A stretch of DNA of 64,000 bases. Source: Lingula anatina (lineage: Eukaryota; Brachiopoda; Lingulata; Lingulida; Lingulidae). Below the pieces are notes generated by a model that saw nothing but the letters and a program-made list of their open reading frames with translations, was not told where the DNA came from and did no database searches. The stretch covers positions 255,143-319,142 of the forward strand of contig NW_019775466.1 in NCBI RefSeq assembly GCF_001039355.2. Direction: 5' to 3'. Positions 28,401 through 42,200 of the stretch are shown here, one piece after another. The position numbers were made by a program, and so were the translations under genes. The first letter of the stretch is position 1; every line of letters begins with the position of its first letter.

Positions 28401-31400
28401 ACAATGCAAATTATTTATCTTGTGGTTATGCAGCTTTCATGCACACCTAAGCTGACAATTACTGATGTATTATTACATACAGGTTTATCAGATAATATAT
28501 TGCCTGTTTTTCCCTGTTGTTATATCCAGCCAAATTAACACATTCAACTGCCAGCCTCCTTGGTACACAGACATTGTTTTTAATACCTCAACTCTGGTTT
28601 GAACATGCAATTACAGTTCTGCAAACGGTCCCAAATGTGCATGGGAAACAGATTAATCATCCCCAACAAAGGGCATCATAATATTACCTTAACCTTTCAG
28701 TCCTATATGATTAAATAGAGTACAATGGCTGTACATTTCAGCTTATGTCCTATGGGGACACCAGGCCAGACCACCAACCAATTGTTTGCAGAGATTCCTG
28801 GGTACCTTTGCATAATATTTCCTTATATTATGATAAGAACCACTCTATGTTAAATCAGGTAAAACATTCATTAGAGGGTTAAATAAATTGGCTGAATATT
28901 TTACATAACTTGACCTTTGTTGCTTTAGATTTTGGTAGATACCTGAAAGCAAAACAGGGATTTTTGATTTTAAAGATTGCCCTTGTTTGATGCACTATGC
29001 ACTCAACTTCTAAACAGATGGTATCAAAAAGGGCATCTACAATATGTTAACCTCACTATCAAATATTACGCACTTTAACATTCACAAAAGCATGACATAA
29101 CTTAAATCTAGTAAACCAATTTGACTCCACTGGACATTGTTGTTAAGCCAATTTGAAAACCACAGGGATCCAAAATCAAACATTATATCCTAAGTTCATT
29201 TCATAAAATCTACTGATCCAAACAAAAGGACCATAAACCCTATACAAGTCAATTAAAGAAGGAGGAAGGAGGGGCTAATGTAATAAACTAAATCTAACAC
29301 TGAGAAGGACTTGTACACAGACAGAACTTACTGTTTGTGGTAATATAAATCCGTCAAGTAAAAGTACACAGATGAAAATTTATTGCAGCACAAATTGATA
29401 ACAACATAACAATTAAACTGTCCACAGGGGAGGATCAGATGTGACAATCAAAGGTGCATAATTCAACAAAACCAGCTAAATAAATCAGACACATACAAAG
29501 CATTCTAGCTGTCACCTTCCAGCATGACATTTCTTTGTTTTCTTCAAACTGTGTCATAGTATTACTCATATACATTGCATCACATCAGCTGTCTTTGTAA
29601 ATGGACAAGAGCACCCTTGTCACAGTATACATGTATTGTCTTACGTCCATGTCCAAACAGTACAAGGCAGTTCCACACTGTCAACTGGGGAAATGACACC
29701 ACTGTATCTCTATATTTTCAGAGATGCATTCAGATCAGAATAACTTCAGAAAAGAAATTGACTGAAACATGTCATCACTCAACCAGAGTGGTTTAAATGT
29801 TAGATTTTAAAGATTTGCAAGGTGCAATGTAGGCTCTTTATATTTTTAAGGGACAGCTGGAGACAAACTTGCTTTCATAATCTGGTCATCTGGCTCATCC
29901 TATTCTGGTGTTTAGAAGTCAATCCCTGTCTGAACAGATCTCATGATTTGTGGGGCTACATATAGTGATCCAGGGGCCCACTGTGTCCAAAAGGGAAGTC
30001 AAACTGCAAAGTGACAATTTATCAATCTTACCCGCATGATTGTCAGATAGCATAAATAAGCATGCAATGTAGACACAACAGGCACAAATTCTGCTAGTTA
30101 TTGCAATATATTCCAGGGTGAAGAAATAGTTTTGAAACCATCAACAGTAAAAACTTTCATAAAATAAAAAATGAAAAAACAATATGTGTGAGTTCAAATT
30201 TATACCTCCACTACAACCAGTGTTTGCCACTTAGGAAAAGAAGTTGCTGGTCTGAATGGGGAGCTTGTCATAAAAGGTGCTGGACCAAAGGTGTGACAGG
30301 TGGGCATAGTCTACAACATCACAATATATAACCTGGTGCAATGCTTAATTGTAAATTGTGTACATAAAAAAAGCTGATGACATATGTAAAATGGGATCTT
30401 TAGATAAATATGGTATATATTTTGCAGTTGCATACATTTTCATACTGATATTTAACCTGTCACATCTGTCAGGGATGAGACCAGTCCTCACTTAAAAAGT
30501 AGGAAAATTGACCGGGGGTCCAGCGTACACGAAAGTACAAAAGCTTACAAAAGTCAGAAAAGTCTCATCAGTGATCTGTTCAATGTTTTGGGTTTGAGTC
30601 TTACTAAAATTTCTAAATTGATAAGCGCACCCATCTTCAATTCACAACAAGAACATATTGTCGTTAAGCCTAAGGTATTAAATTTTCTTAATGCTTGAAT
30701 AAGCATACTTCATTAATGTAATCATATGCACACATTTTGAACCAAATACCAGTACACTGCATTTACACTTAGTCCAAAAGGACTTTGTCCATATTTACTA
30801 GCCCAAATATATAATCAGTTTAAATTTAATTGAATATAAAAAACTTCAAATGCAAGTAATAATAGATGGTGATCAGTCTCTGCAAAAAATAGTTACTGGA
30901 TCACCTATGAAAAACCTTTTTAACAGAATTATCATCATCGTAACATAATTCTGCCCTACCTATGTCTTCCTTTGCCACAGCAATGTAACAGAAATGATGT
31001 CTCTATACACACCCACAAAATGTAGGTTGTTCAATAAGACAACCTGGGAATCTAAGCACCTGGCAGACTAAAAGTTTGAGAGCTACCATTTCTGTACACA
31101 CTGCATTATTCTCAAGGTATTAACACAGCTCATTCCTTTGCCAAAGGACCACCTGTCAATGTTCAAAACACTTCATAGACAGTGCACTATTCTCTGCTCT
31201 TTTTATATGGACCTCACCAATAGGCTTAATGACAAAAATGTAAAAACAAAAACCTGAATGCAGACAATGTCTAATTAATGTATCAGATCTCAACTTACTC
31301 CATTGTCTTACATTATAGGACTTGAGCCCTTGGAATTAATAAGTCTGCAAACTGTTGCACAGAGTTGAACTCTGCATGTCTGAACACTTCACCATGCAAT

Positions 31401-31432
31401 AATAATGCTGTGTGCCCTTACTCCTGTTGGGG

Positions 31433-31512
<80 letters not shown>

Positions 31513-34500
31513 CTTTAATAGGCTTCATCATCTTCATTAAAAACTTCTTAATCTATTACTACCAAACAATTAAAAGCAAGAGAATGGATGCCACTGGTCA
31601 TTTGAATGGCTATTGTACTTCAAAAGATGTCTGTAAATTTAATGGAAAATAACTGCATCCATGGAAATTCTAAAACTAGGAAAACACTAGATTTTCAGAA
31701 AACTGTCATGTTGGTGTTCAGAGAGAATTATAAGATCAACAATAGCAAAATAAGACGGAAAAAAGTTTGAATCATTTGCATCAAAATTTATATAAGGACA
31801 CTTTTTCTAATCAAATGAAAAGGTCATAATATAAATAATGTTGCAGCATTTACATGCTGAAGGATTTATGTGACTTAAACAATTATCTTTGTCATATTAC
31901 AAAAAGGCACTGCTATATGTAGATGCTCAAGACTAAAAAGTCACAATATGCAGATCAACTAACATAAACAGGGCAAATTTAAGAACATTAACCAATTATA
32001 TACCATGATGTGTACTTGAGGATGGGAAATGGAAGGCATTAGATGTATCATGTGATTTTCACCAATTAGGTACAATGTATATCTGTTTTAATGCAAATTC
32101 CTTGTGAACATTCATCCACAGGCAGATGAGACATTATACTAATGAGCCCTCCAGAAATCAAAGAGTTTATATGCATGGGCCCATGATACCTATTAATCTA
32201 ATCATGAAAATGTCCGCAGTGGAAATGTATTTTCTTTGGTGTGATCCGTATATTGTGGTAATTAGTAGACAGAGTAGGGGAAAAAGCCACCGTTAATGGC
32301 CTTGGAAGCAATTTCCTTTGGGCTGATGCTGACGTAGGCAGATCCTCTTCCCCAGGAAGAGAGTGATAATTGCTACTTTAACCTGAAGGATCATGAAATT
32401 CAACACGAACTGCCATTAATTTTCCCTACACGAGTACAGCTATTTGCTGAACACAAGGCTGTTCTCCATGTTTAAATGAACAAATTGTACATGTTAAAGA
32501 AACTATCTATGTGGTGGGGCTGTATGTAAATTTACTAGCATGTTACAAATGGTTTCCAAAAAATCTCTATTAAAATGGGATTCACATAATGTCATATACC
32601 ATTACATACAGTATTATGGATGAAACTTGTTCTTGTGAATGCTTTCCATTCATTAATCATTTTTAATAATTAATTATTTTTAATTTATTATTATTAATAA
32701 TTTATTATTGCTTTAAAATTAATTATAAATATTATGGACATCACACAGTTGTCATTTATTTTAACATCTTTTTCTCACTGTCAAAATCTCATCTGCTGTG
32801 ACAAATGTTTCTTTTTTTAAACTCTAAATGAGAGTGCTAATGGCAAGGACCAGTATACAGTTTCATGATGACCACAACTTGTTGACATCACCCATCAACA
32901 GAGCCAGTTATCAGATTTTTGCAGGAAAACCATGCCAAGATGTTTGTTATTGCAGATAAGAAAAATTCCTACAAAAATTGTAAGAACTTGCTTCATCTGC
33001 TGATATGTTGATGGGAAGGATAGGTCAGACAGCAGCCTGTCAAGATGGAGTACAGTTGAGGAAGGTCAACTTGGTACGTTCTAATATAGTCTGCAAGAAC
33101 TACAGTCAATAATGATTTGCCTGCCTCTTTAACTCACAAGATGGACTGCAAAATTTCCTTTTAATCAGCATCTCTTTTCTGTCAGTCATAAATCAAATTC
33201 AATTTTATTCACTTACAAATTGAAACGTAATACATATTAAACTTTAATAAGCTACTTCATCTGAGCATCAAAGCTTCAGAAGACAAAAAATCATTTGGAG
33301 CTAGTGCATTGATCATTGCAAGAATACAAAGGTTGCAGCATAACATTTACAAAACCTACAACTGGGAAAAATTAATTTTCCCTGTGGCAATTTTCCAACA
33401 TGCATATCCACTTAGGCATCATTTAATATCATCAAAATTCATGTCATTATCTTATAAAAACAATTTTTCTTTTTTTTAAGGGGGGGGGGGGTTAGGAACT
33501 AAAAATTATATGCTTTTTATTTAAAATAAGATTAATAATTGTACAAATTTCAATCTCAGTCAAATATGTAGGTGCACACATTTACAATGAATGCCTTCAA
33601 AAAGAATTAATTACCATTTTTCCTTTTTCATGCAAATTAAATATCCACAAACAGTGAAAAACAACGAGCTTCACTTACTTGTGTACATGTGTCACTCACT
33701 CAGAAAGTCATATGTAGAATCACTGTTTCACAGCAGTGCAAGAGCTTTTGTGAGTCTTGTCCAAATCACACCACACAGGTCAATGGGTCAATATGTCATG
33801 CAATAGTCATCACAATATATATTCATCTTTTATGACCATGAAATTCAATCATAAAGGTTGTACTGCATCTCAGATGCCTTTATCTTCAGAAATCAATACC
33901 TACTACATTTTTATGACTTTTGTAGTGTGCTGAGAAAGAGAGCATGTGCATGCTTGCATGTTTATGTGTGTGCAGGCATGGTGCAGATGAATGCATTAGG
34001 TTGGAGATGATATATGACAAATGCTTTTTAAAACAGAATTTTACATCTCATATCTTCCACATTGTATGTGATGCAATATGCACAAAAATCATCACCTCCA
34101 GCGTGATAGCCTTTCTAGTGGTGGTCTAAAAATACCACAAAAAAATCCATCTAAGGGTCTTGTGATCCTGAAGTGACGACTGTTCACAAAACAATGATAG
34201 CTTGTGTATCTTGTTTTTTGCCACAGTTTTCATTGCTTTCAGGGTTTTCTAAACAGTGGGTTGTTATATAAACACATCCTGTAGGTTATTAAACAGAATT
34301 TCTTATAAGGAAACACCTGCACTAATAAGTTTTCTGTGTAAGGTTCTCAGTACAAAGCACAGGCAGTTCAACCATCTCATCGAGCCTTGTAGATTTATTT
34401 ATATGAGTGCAAATATTTTTGCAACTGGAATTTGGTTATAGAAATTAGCCAAAAAAGCGGCTATATTATTTGTAGCATGTCATAAGATGGATGAAATTGA

Positions 34501-36228
34501 GATATTTTTTCTGAGAAGGGAGTCTCAAATATGGGTTTTTCTTTTTAAAAAAGGAAATCGCTATAATTTCAAACACATGTTAAAAAAATTTACAAAATCA
34601 ATTTTCTTTGGGAATATTTACCCCCTGATAATCTATTGCACATTTTAATTGTGTAAAATTTGACAGAGGCTTTTTTTCTGCTTTGGCACCTCAGTGTTGT
34701 AGTCAAATACTCAACTTATGTTTTTGAATATAAGTGTTTTATAAGGAATTGCTGCCTTTTTGAGGGTATTACACTGCTCAAAGAAGACAGTAGGAATCAA
34801 GAAAAGCATTCCAACTGCTTAACAATTCCAAGTATACAATGCTGATAATCAAATCAGACTTACATTTCTACTGAAGAATATACTATTTGAATTTAAAGAA
34901 GTTATAAAAACATTTTACAAATGCAATGCAGAAGGTTAAAAAAAAGGACAAAGGAGCCCATGCTCATCTCTGCTTCCTTCTGTCCTAAATAGGACCAGAC
35001 ACCCCATTACAAGAAGGCCCTTGACCTGAAAACAATGCCATTAGTCTTCCAAATTAACAGACAAACTTGTCCCAAACACAACTGACAATTACAAGACAGA
35101 CCACAGTTATTCCTTTAAAAACATAGCATTTGCTGCCTTTAATGTCAATTTACCAGTAATAAAACAAGATCACAGCATGTGACAGATACGTGAGTGCTAC
35201 AGTTTACGACAATGTGACAATAATTACGTCCCTGGAAGGAAAAAGAGGCCACAAATATGTGCCTGACATCAAAGCCCACTGAATGCAAGCATACTGCTAT
35301 TTGACAAGCACTGATGTGCGGCATACCTAACCAACCTAACTTTAACCAAGGTATCACTTCAACTTACAACATTAAAATGTGTCTGCCTTAATGATGCTAT
35401 TGATTTAAGATGCATCTATACATCTACAACCAAATGACTTACTTACGATTAATGCAATGTTATGTAATAAGTATATCAATTATTTTGCTTACCTTAGCGA
35501 AATCTAGAGGCAGTTCATCCTCTGGGCACTTGAAAATTCCTTCCCTGTAACAAAAAAGAGAACCAAATCAATCTACAGTCTGTATCTTTTTCATTGCATC
35601 TATCTATCTTTTGCTCAGAGCAAATGGTAAAAAAATACTAGGTAAGTTGCATGTTTCTTATTTCTTTTTCTTCTACAGTAAAATTTGGGTTTTTATGAAC
35701 CCAAAATATAATTATTATCAGATTTGTTGAAAGACAATAAAAACATGGTAAAAAAGAAAACACTGGAGCATTTGTTCTTTTTCACATTCTGAAAAGGCAT
35801 TTCCTTCAATTAACTCTCAACACAGGCGCCTCTTCTGAAAAGTGGAGAACTTTTAACAGGAAATATCAGTAAATAATATATAGCTAGTTCACTATAGTAA
35901 AGCTATGGTGATATAATTTCAGTCTATAAGAGAGACTAATCCATACCTATGGCATATAACAATCCTGTTCCAGCTGCAACTGATGTCTGAGTACATGTAT
36001 CTAAACATGAACAGCAGAACCTTATTTAGCAACCCCACAAGATGATTACATCTGCTAACCATGAACCTAAAGTATGCAGAAACTGCTGCCACAATGCAGC
36101 AAAACATGTAATCCTATTTTTTGAGATACCAACTACAAAAAAAAAAAAATCACCCAACAGAAATTTATGAATGCTTAGATCACAAAAGTGGTGATTTCTT
36201 TTGTTCCTTAGAAATACACACACTTACA

Positions 36229-36265
<37 letters not shown>

Positions 36266-39200
36266 GCAACAGAGGAATACTTTACTCTAATTGTCTTTAT
36301 CCTATAAAGCAAATAGTGTGACACTTACACACACAATGCATCTCACCTTTATAACAGGCACGGCCCTACTAAGGCTACTAAGCACCAGCTATTATTACAG
36401 TCCACAGAATAGTAGGGATATGTACTTGTACCATATCAAATATTAATTAATTGACAGTATATGGGCTGCTTAATCTACAAAATCCTTCTGGTCTTAATCA
36501 CTTGGTTTGTTCAGGGCACCTGAAAGAGATTAGTTTAATTGCATTTTTGACAGCAGATGACGGCTGAGATGAGATCAGCCATTCCTGGAACAGCAGGACA
36601 GATGGAGCCTCTTGTACAACTCCAAAATCTTAAAATAACAGCATCCAGTCTCTTTGAAATCCAACATAACTAGTATATGTGGGATAGATCAAATAACCAG
36701 AGCCCAAAATCATATCATTTTAAGTAAGTTTTTTTTGTAAACCTCAATCAGCTGACCATTGTTAACTGTTGTAATACAGCAGTGGAAGCCAGTATTAGCT
36801 GATCAAGTTGTGCTTATCATTTAAACATGAAAGCCACACTGTTATGAAACAGGTAAGCTGTATAACACACAAATGTCAGTGTTTATACAAATATGTTCCT
36901 TTAAACAGAAATTTTACAGATACCTGTAGTGGAAAGTATCTACAGTAAGTATAAAGGACTACATTAAGTACATATCACCTGTAGTGGAAAACACCTACAG
37001 TAGGTACAAAGCATTAAATTAAGTGCATATCATGTTATATCATGTCATATGTAAGTATCAGTAATTGTCTTCTTTGAATCAGCTTACCACATGAACCACA
37101 AAAAGCAAGGGAATGTCCTGATAATCCAGCACCCTGCCTGTCTGTCTGTGTAATGATAACTGACACAGAGGACTATGTTATTGTTTTTTATTTTAAAAAA
37201 ATACTGAATAAAAATGCACTTGGAACTTTTTGTAATTTTCTGCTATCTCAATACATTTTCACTCCTTCTTAAACTTTTTACAGTTTAAACTTCTCTCACA
37301 CACACGCATACACACACACACACACACACACGCATACACACACCAGCACTTTGTTGTTTATATTTTGTCCTTAGGAAGTCACAACACACCTTCAGCACCT
37401 TGGACTAACTGGCTCTATAATTTATCCTAAAGGGCTTTCTTCTATAAACTTTTTCTGCCATCAAGACAAAATTATCTATCCAGATTCATTAAACATCTTC
37501 TTTTCTATAAATACATTTTCATAAACACTTTTCGACCCTACTGTCCTCAGCAGAATATATATTTCCCTTGCCAGGACAGGGGCACTTTAGTACCTTTATA
37601 TAGAAAATACTCAAGAAACATTTATCTTAATTTAATGCCTCCTTGAAATGTTGACTATGTAAATTTAACAGGTACTTCAAAATACATTCTATTCAGTATT
37701 ATTATTTCACCATCTCAGGTAACAACAAAGGGAACCTCAAAGCAAATAAATAATCCATTTGCATATATGAAAGCCTAAACACCTCACTAGTCCCTGAGTA
37801 ACCTTAAACTACACCATCAGAAGTAAACTGTAAATATAAACTGAAGAGTCTGGTTTGAGAAATCAGTATATTCAAAACTGAACACCTGCAAAAGTTTCAC
37901 CTGAATTTTTTTTCCCAACCCAAACAAAACATACCAGACCATTGAGATTTGGATGTGGATCTTAAGTTCTTAAATATCTCAACCTGATACTGAAAAGAAA
38001 CTTAAAACTTCATTTATTCATAACCTGACAACATCACAAGTTAGTAAGTTAGACTTAATGTAGATCTATGGAACTTAAGCCAAAAAGCAGCAGTAAATAG
38101 ATCTCAAAATGTTCAGTTACATCAGTTCCCAGCAGCCTGGCAGTGATAAAGACACAGACATAACATGCCAGCGACTAAATGGGGAAAAGATAACCAAGAT
38201 AAACTTATGTTACAAATTGTATGCACCAAGCCGGCTGCCTTACTTAACCTGCCTACATTTTTTTCTGAGTTTGGATTTTTTTTTCCGGGGGATTCACTTC
38301 TAATATGTAGAAATAAATTTCAACCAGAAATATTTCTAGAAGGGATCCCTTATTTCTAAATCAAATATTCTTGAATGTATGGAAATAAATGAAAAACAAA
38401 GATTTTGCAAAATTCAGAAAATTATAGAATGATTGAAACAACATTTTATAACAGATCTGTGCATCAAGATATCGTGACCTCTTGAAAAGTCATCAAAACT
38501 TCACTGATAAAGGTAAACTGGTTATCAACTTCCAAGGCAGAAGATAAATACCAGGCAGGTGGAAGTGTCAATGGCATGTTGTGCTTCAGTGACTGACGAA
38601 AAGGGACAGCCGCTCAACTGAAACATGGGGTCATATCAGGTCATACAACAGTAACTCTTATTTAGTCAATTTACCAAATGAAAGAACTTCTGTGATCTGA
38701 TAAACTGCATAGCCCAAGTATGAAAATAAGTGCATGTATTTCAGAGTGTGCAATAGGTCAAATTCATGAATAATGATGCTGTACACAAAGTAGCCCATGT
38801 TAAGAATTTTGATAAATTAAAGAAGTTAAATGCAGTTTGTTTGTTGTTACATACAGCAGTAATATGTACTTGTCCAGTAACTGGCAATTGACTATCATTT
38901 TTTTTTCAAATGACATTGACTCTGTTTTACACATAAAGGGACTCTTTTTCCATACAGGAAATGTTAACATACAGTTATTAAACAACATTACATCAGTTGA
39001 ATATACATCCACAAATAAATTGCATAATCTAACACTCATAAACTAAACTTAATTAACCATTACTTAACAGTTCTAAACTGTATAGAAATATAAATATCAT
39101 AGGCTGGATTTTCTAATGAATATACTACTAGGGTACAGTATGTAAATTCTAGGTGCTCTCTGTTTATCTGTTGATCATGATGAGTAAACAAGTAACCATT

Positions 39201-42200
39201 TACACTGTCCCTTCCTATACACAAAATACAAACAGAAATGCTTGCCTATGTTTACTCTAGTATCTGATATCCCTCTGTATTACCTCACACAGCTTGGAGA
39301 CCTTAAAATGTCTACTTTGTCTCATAAATCACCTTCTGTAGATCAGATGTACCTGTGTATATATAGAATTCAAACACCACAGTGCAGTGCTACTACGTAG
39401 ACCGCTGCCCTGCCTCTTTGGCCACCTCTGTACCACTGCACCACTCTGCAAGCTCTTTTGTATAGTGATAATAATATGCTTTATTCACACTTTCTACACC
39501 AGACTGAGCTTGCGAAAATGTACAGAGATAAAGTAATAGCAATAATATTTTTAAAAAATACATAAATAAATAGAGCTGGTTTGTTGTGTTGAGTGGACTG
39601 CACTGTTTCATCAGATTAGGAGAGCCCCTTATTATTGGAGAAGAGATTAATAAGGGGATAATCCTTGGGGGAGGAGACCCACTGCTGGAAAGTGCTATGG
39701 ATAAGGCACATAATATACACATTTACTCAGTAATATTACAACACAATCTAGGAAGCTTTTTGTTTCAATACCAGTCAACAGCACAAAAGACATTCTTCCG
39801 TGTGTTTCGGGTCAGCAGCATAAGGAATTGCAATAAATTTGTATCCCTGCTGTCTCAACACCAATTTAACTTGAAGTCTTCTTAAATCAAACAGTACTTT
39901 TCAGTTGGTTGCATGGACTAAATGCATCACCAGCGAGGGTGATTCAAACAGCTTCACATTGTCCAAACAGAGAGATAGTCTACAGATAAGGCATCCCCTT
40001 GACATAATTTCAGTGATAATGTGGCATAACTCCCTGCTGCTCGTTAAATTATCTGCTTATTTAGTCTAACCTTCTGCCTTTGACTTGGAGGACTAAAACT
40101 GTGGACCCCACTCACTCTCTACATTTATTTAAATAAACAAGATAAAATGCAAACATCAGACTACATGTATTTGGCCCTAATGATGTGTGCACACACAACA
40201 AATGTCAGTTAATTAAAATGTCAATGTTTTGTCCCAAATAATGTATATTCCTTAAGTAACAACACATTGTATTGTTGAAAAATTGTGCTGAAATATCAGA
40301 AATGAAAGGAAAGGCTGCTGGTACTACAAATGAACTTGCGAAAACTACCATAAAAACAACATTTAATACATCTAAAGAACTTTGTAGATATTTGACTACA
40401 GCTGTCTTCCATACTCAGCACTAGTAGAAATTACAGTAAAGAATACAGCAATGGCTCCTCTCTCCACAAACCCACACCATCCCAATATAAATCAGTGGCA
40501 TTCCTCTTGCTCCTGCAGCATCTAGTTAGCACTATTGATATAAAGGTAAGAATAACAATCAACACTGGGGCTTGACTCAGGATTCCAACCCAAACAGCTG
40601 ATTTAGTGAGCCTTTCAGGCACTGAGGTAGCCCTTTTTGCCTAGCAATTAAGTCAGTGTGGTATTAGCGATGGAATAACAAAGCCTTAAATGCATATATC
40701 ATACAACAGAAACCCTGGCAAAAATCCCTTAAATGCTGAGATAGAAAAAAATGTCTATATCACTGATACAAGTAAAATTCATTATTTATTGTATGTGTTA
40801 CACCTGCAAAAGTTGTGTTTACCCAATATTTGCATGTGGGAGGAAATTATCTCAAGTATCCTACAATAAGCCTTATGTGTACTCTTGCAAAGCTTCTTTT
40901 ATAAATTATCCTTTTTCTGAGACAAAGTCTAATTCCTTAACATGCAAAAACATAATGTGGACACCAAATCTCCATGTTTTAACATTAAAAGATGCTTTGG
41001 ACTGATTGCAGTACAATTTATAATTGTAGAGAAAATAAACTAACCAATCAATCTCAATTTGTTTCAGATGTGGTATTTGAGATGGGTTAAAACTGAAAAA
41101 CAAACAAATAATACTTCAAATTCAGTTTGATAAACATTTAAAAAGGCACCTTCCCTGAGTTAAACAAATTGTTTATTTACATGAAGTGACCATGCAACTG
41201 ATTTTTTTTCTTTCGATCAGTAAATGAATCTCTCCTTTTTAACATAACGTTAATATGGTGATCACTAAATTCAATTCTTTTATCAGCCCAGGAATAATTC
41301 TGATCAAATTCATACTCATAAAGATATATTTACTTGATTTGACCATGTACTATCTTAATACAGAAACAGGTGTCATGCACTCAAGTCTCATAACTGCTTA
41401 AAATAATCTATCCATAACAGTTATTCAAAATTACAAAAAAATTTGTAATCAATTTATACAAATTTACTTATTTACTTGTTTTGGGTTTAATCTGCTTCAA
41501 TTTTCACTATAGTTTATTGGATTAATAAATGCACAAGAATTAACCCATCGACCCTGTTTTATATTAATATATATATATATATTAAAGAATCTACCAATAA
41601 TCAGGCAGGGATGAGACACTACCATCTAGAGAAAAAGTGAAAATATGACATGGGATCAAGGGGACCCTCTGAATAGATATCAGGCCTACCCAACTACCAG
41701 ACTCGGCACCTTCGGATCCAGAATAAACCGGTATATCAGACCACACTACCCGTTTTCAAGGTGTGTGTCAGATCGCATTACAGACTATCATACACCATCA
41801 CAAATTTTGTAAGCCTACCTGTCATCCGGGTATCGCGCCTCGTTTTTCGTCAAGCAGGAGTCGTATGAATACAACAATATGGCGACAGACGACTCCCTCA
41901 ATCAGGGGGTGGAAATGCGCTACTTATATGATTAAGACGAGCCTAGCCATCAGTACCGGTTATTGTTTTGTGACCTTGAGGAGCAATTAGGTTTGGTCGT
42001 TGCGGCACGCATGAACAGTAGTTGAACTACCACACCTGGGTCTTTTGTTTTTGACAACTGTTCACTTGTCATCGCGGCGCTTGTTCAAGACTACAGGCTG
42101 ATATCTATTAGTACTACCAGTGGCTTCATTAGTAACGTTCCCACAATACTTAGTTTTCTGTCTGTGCGTACATACCCTGAAAAAGGCCAGCCTCGCTGAC

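Noticed and set aside
31365-31652. 95-codon open frame through a (TA)n tract
   Set aside because: Most of it is Ile-Tyr repeats read from the microsatellite.
39393-39885. Overlapping open frames of about 100 codons on both strands
   Set aside because: No domain, low-complexity flanks, inside a TRAF4 intron and no conserved signature.
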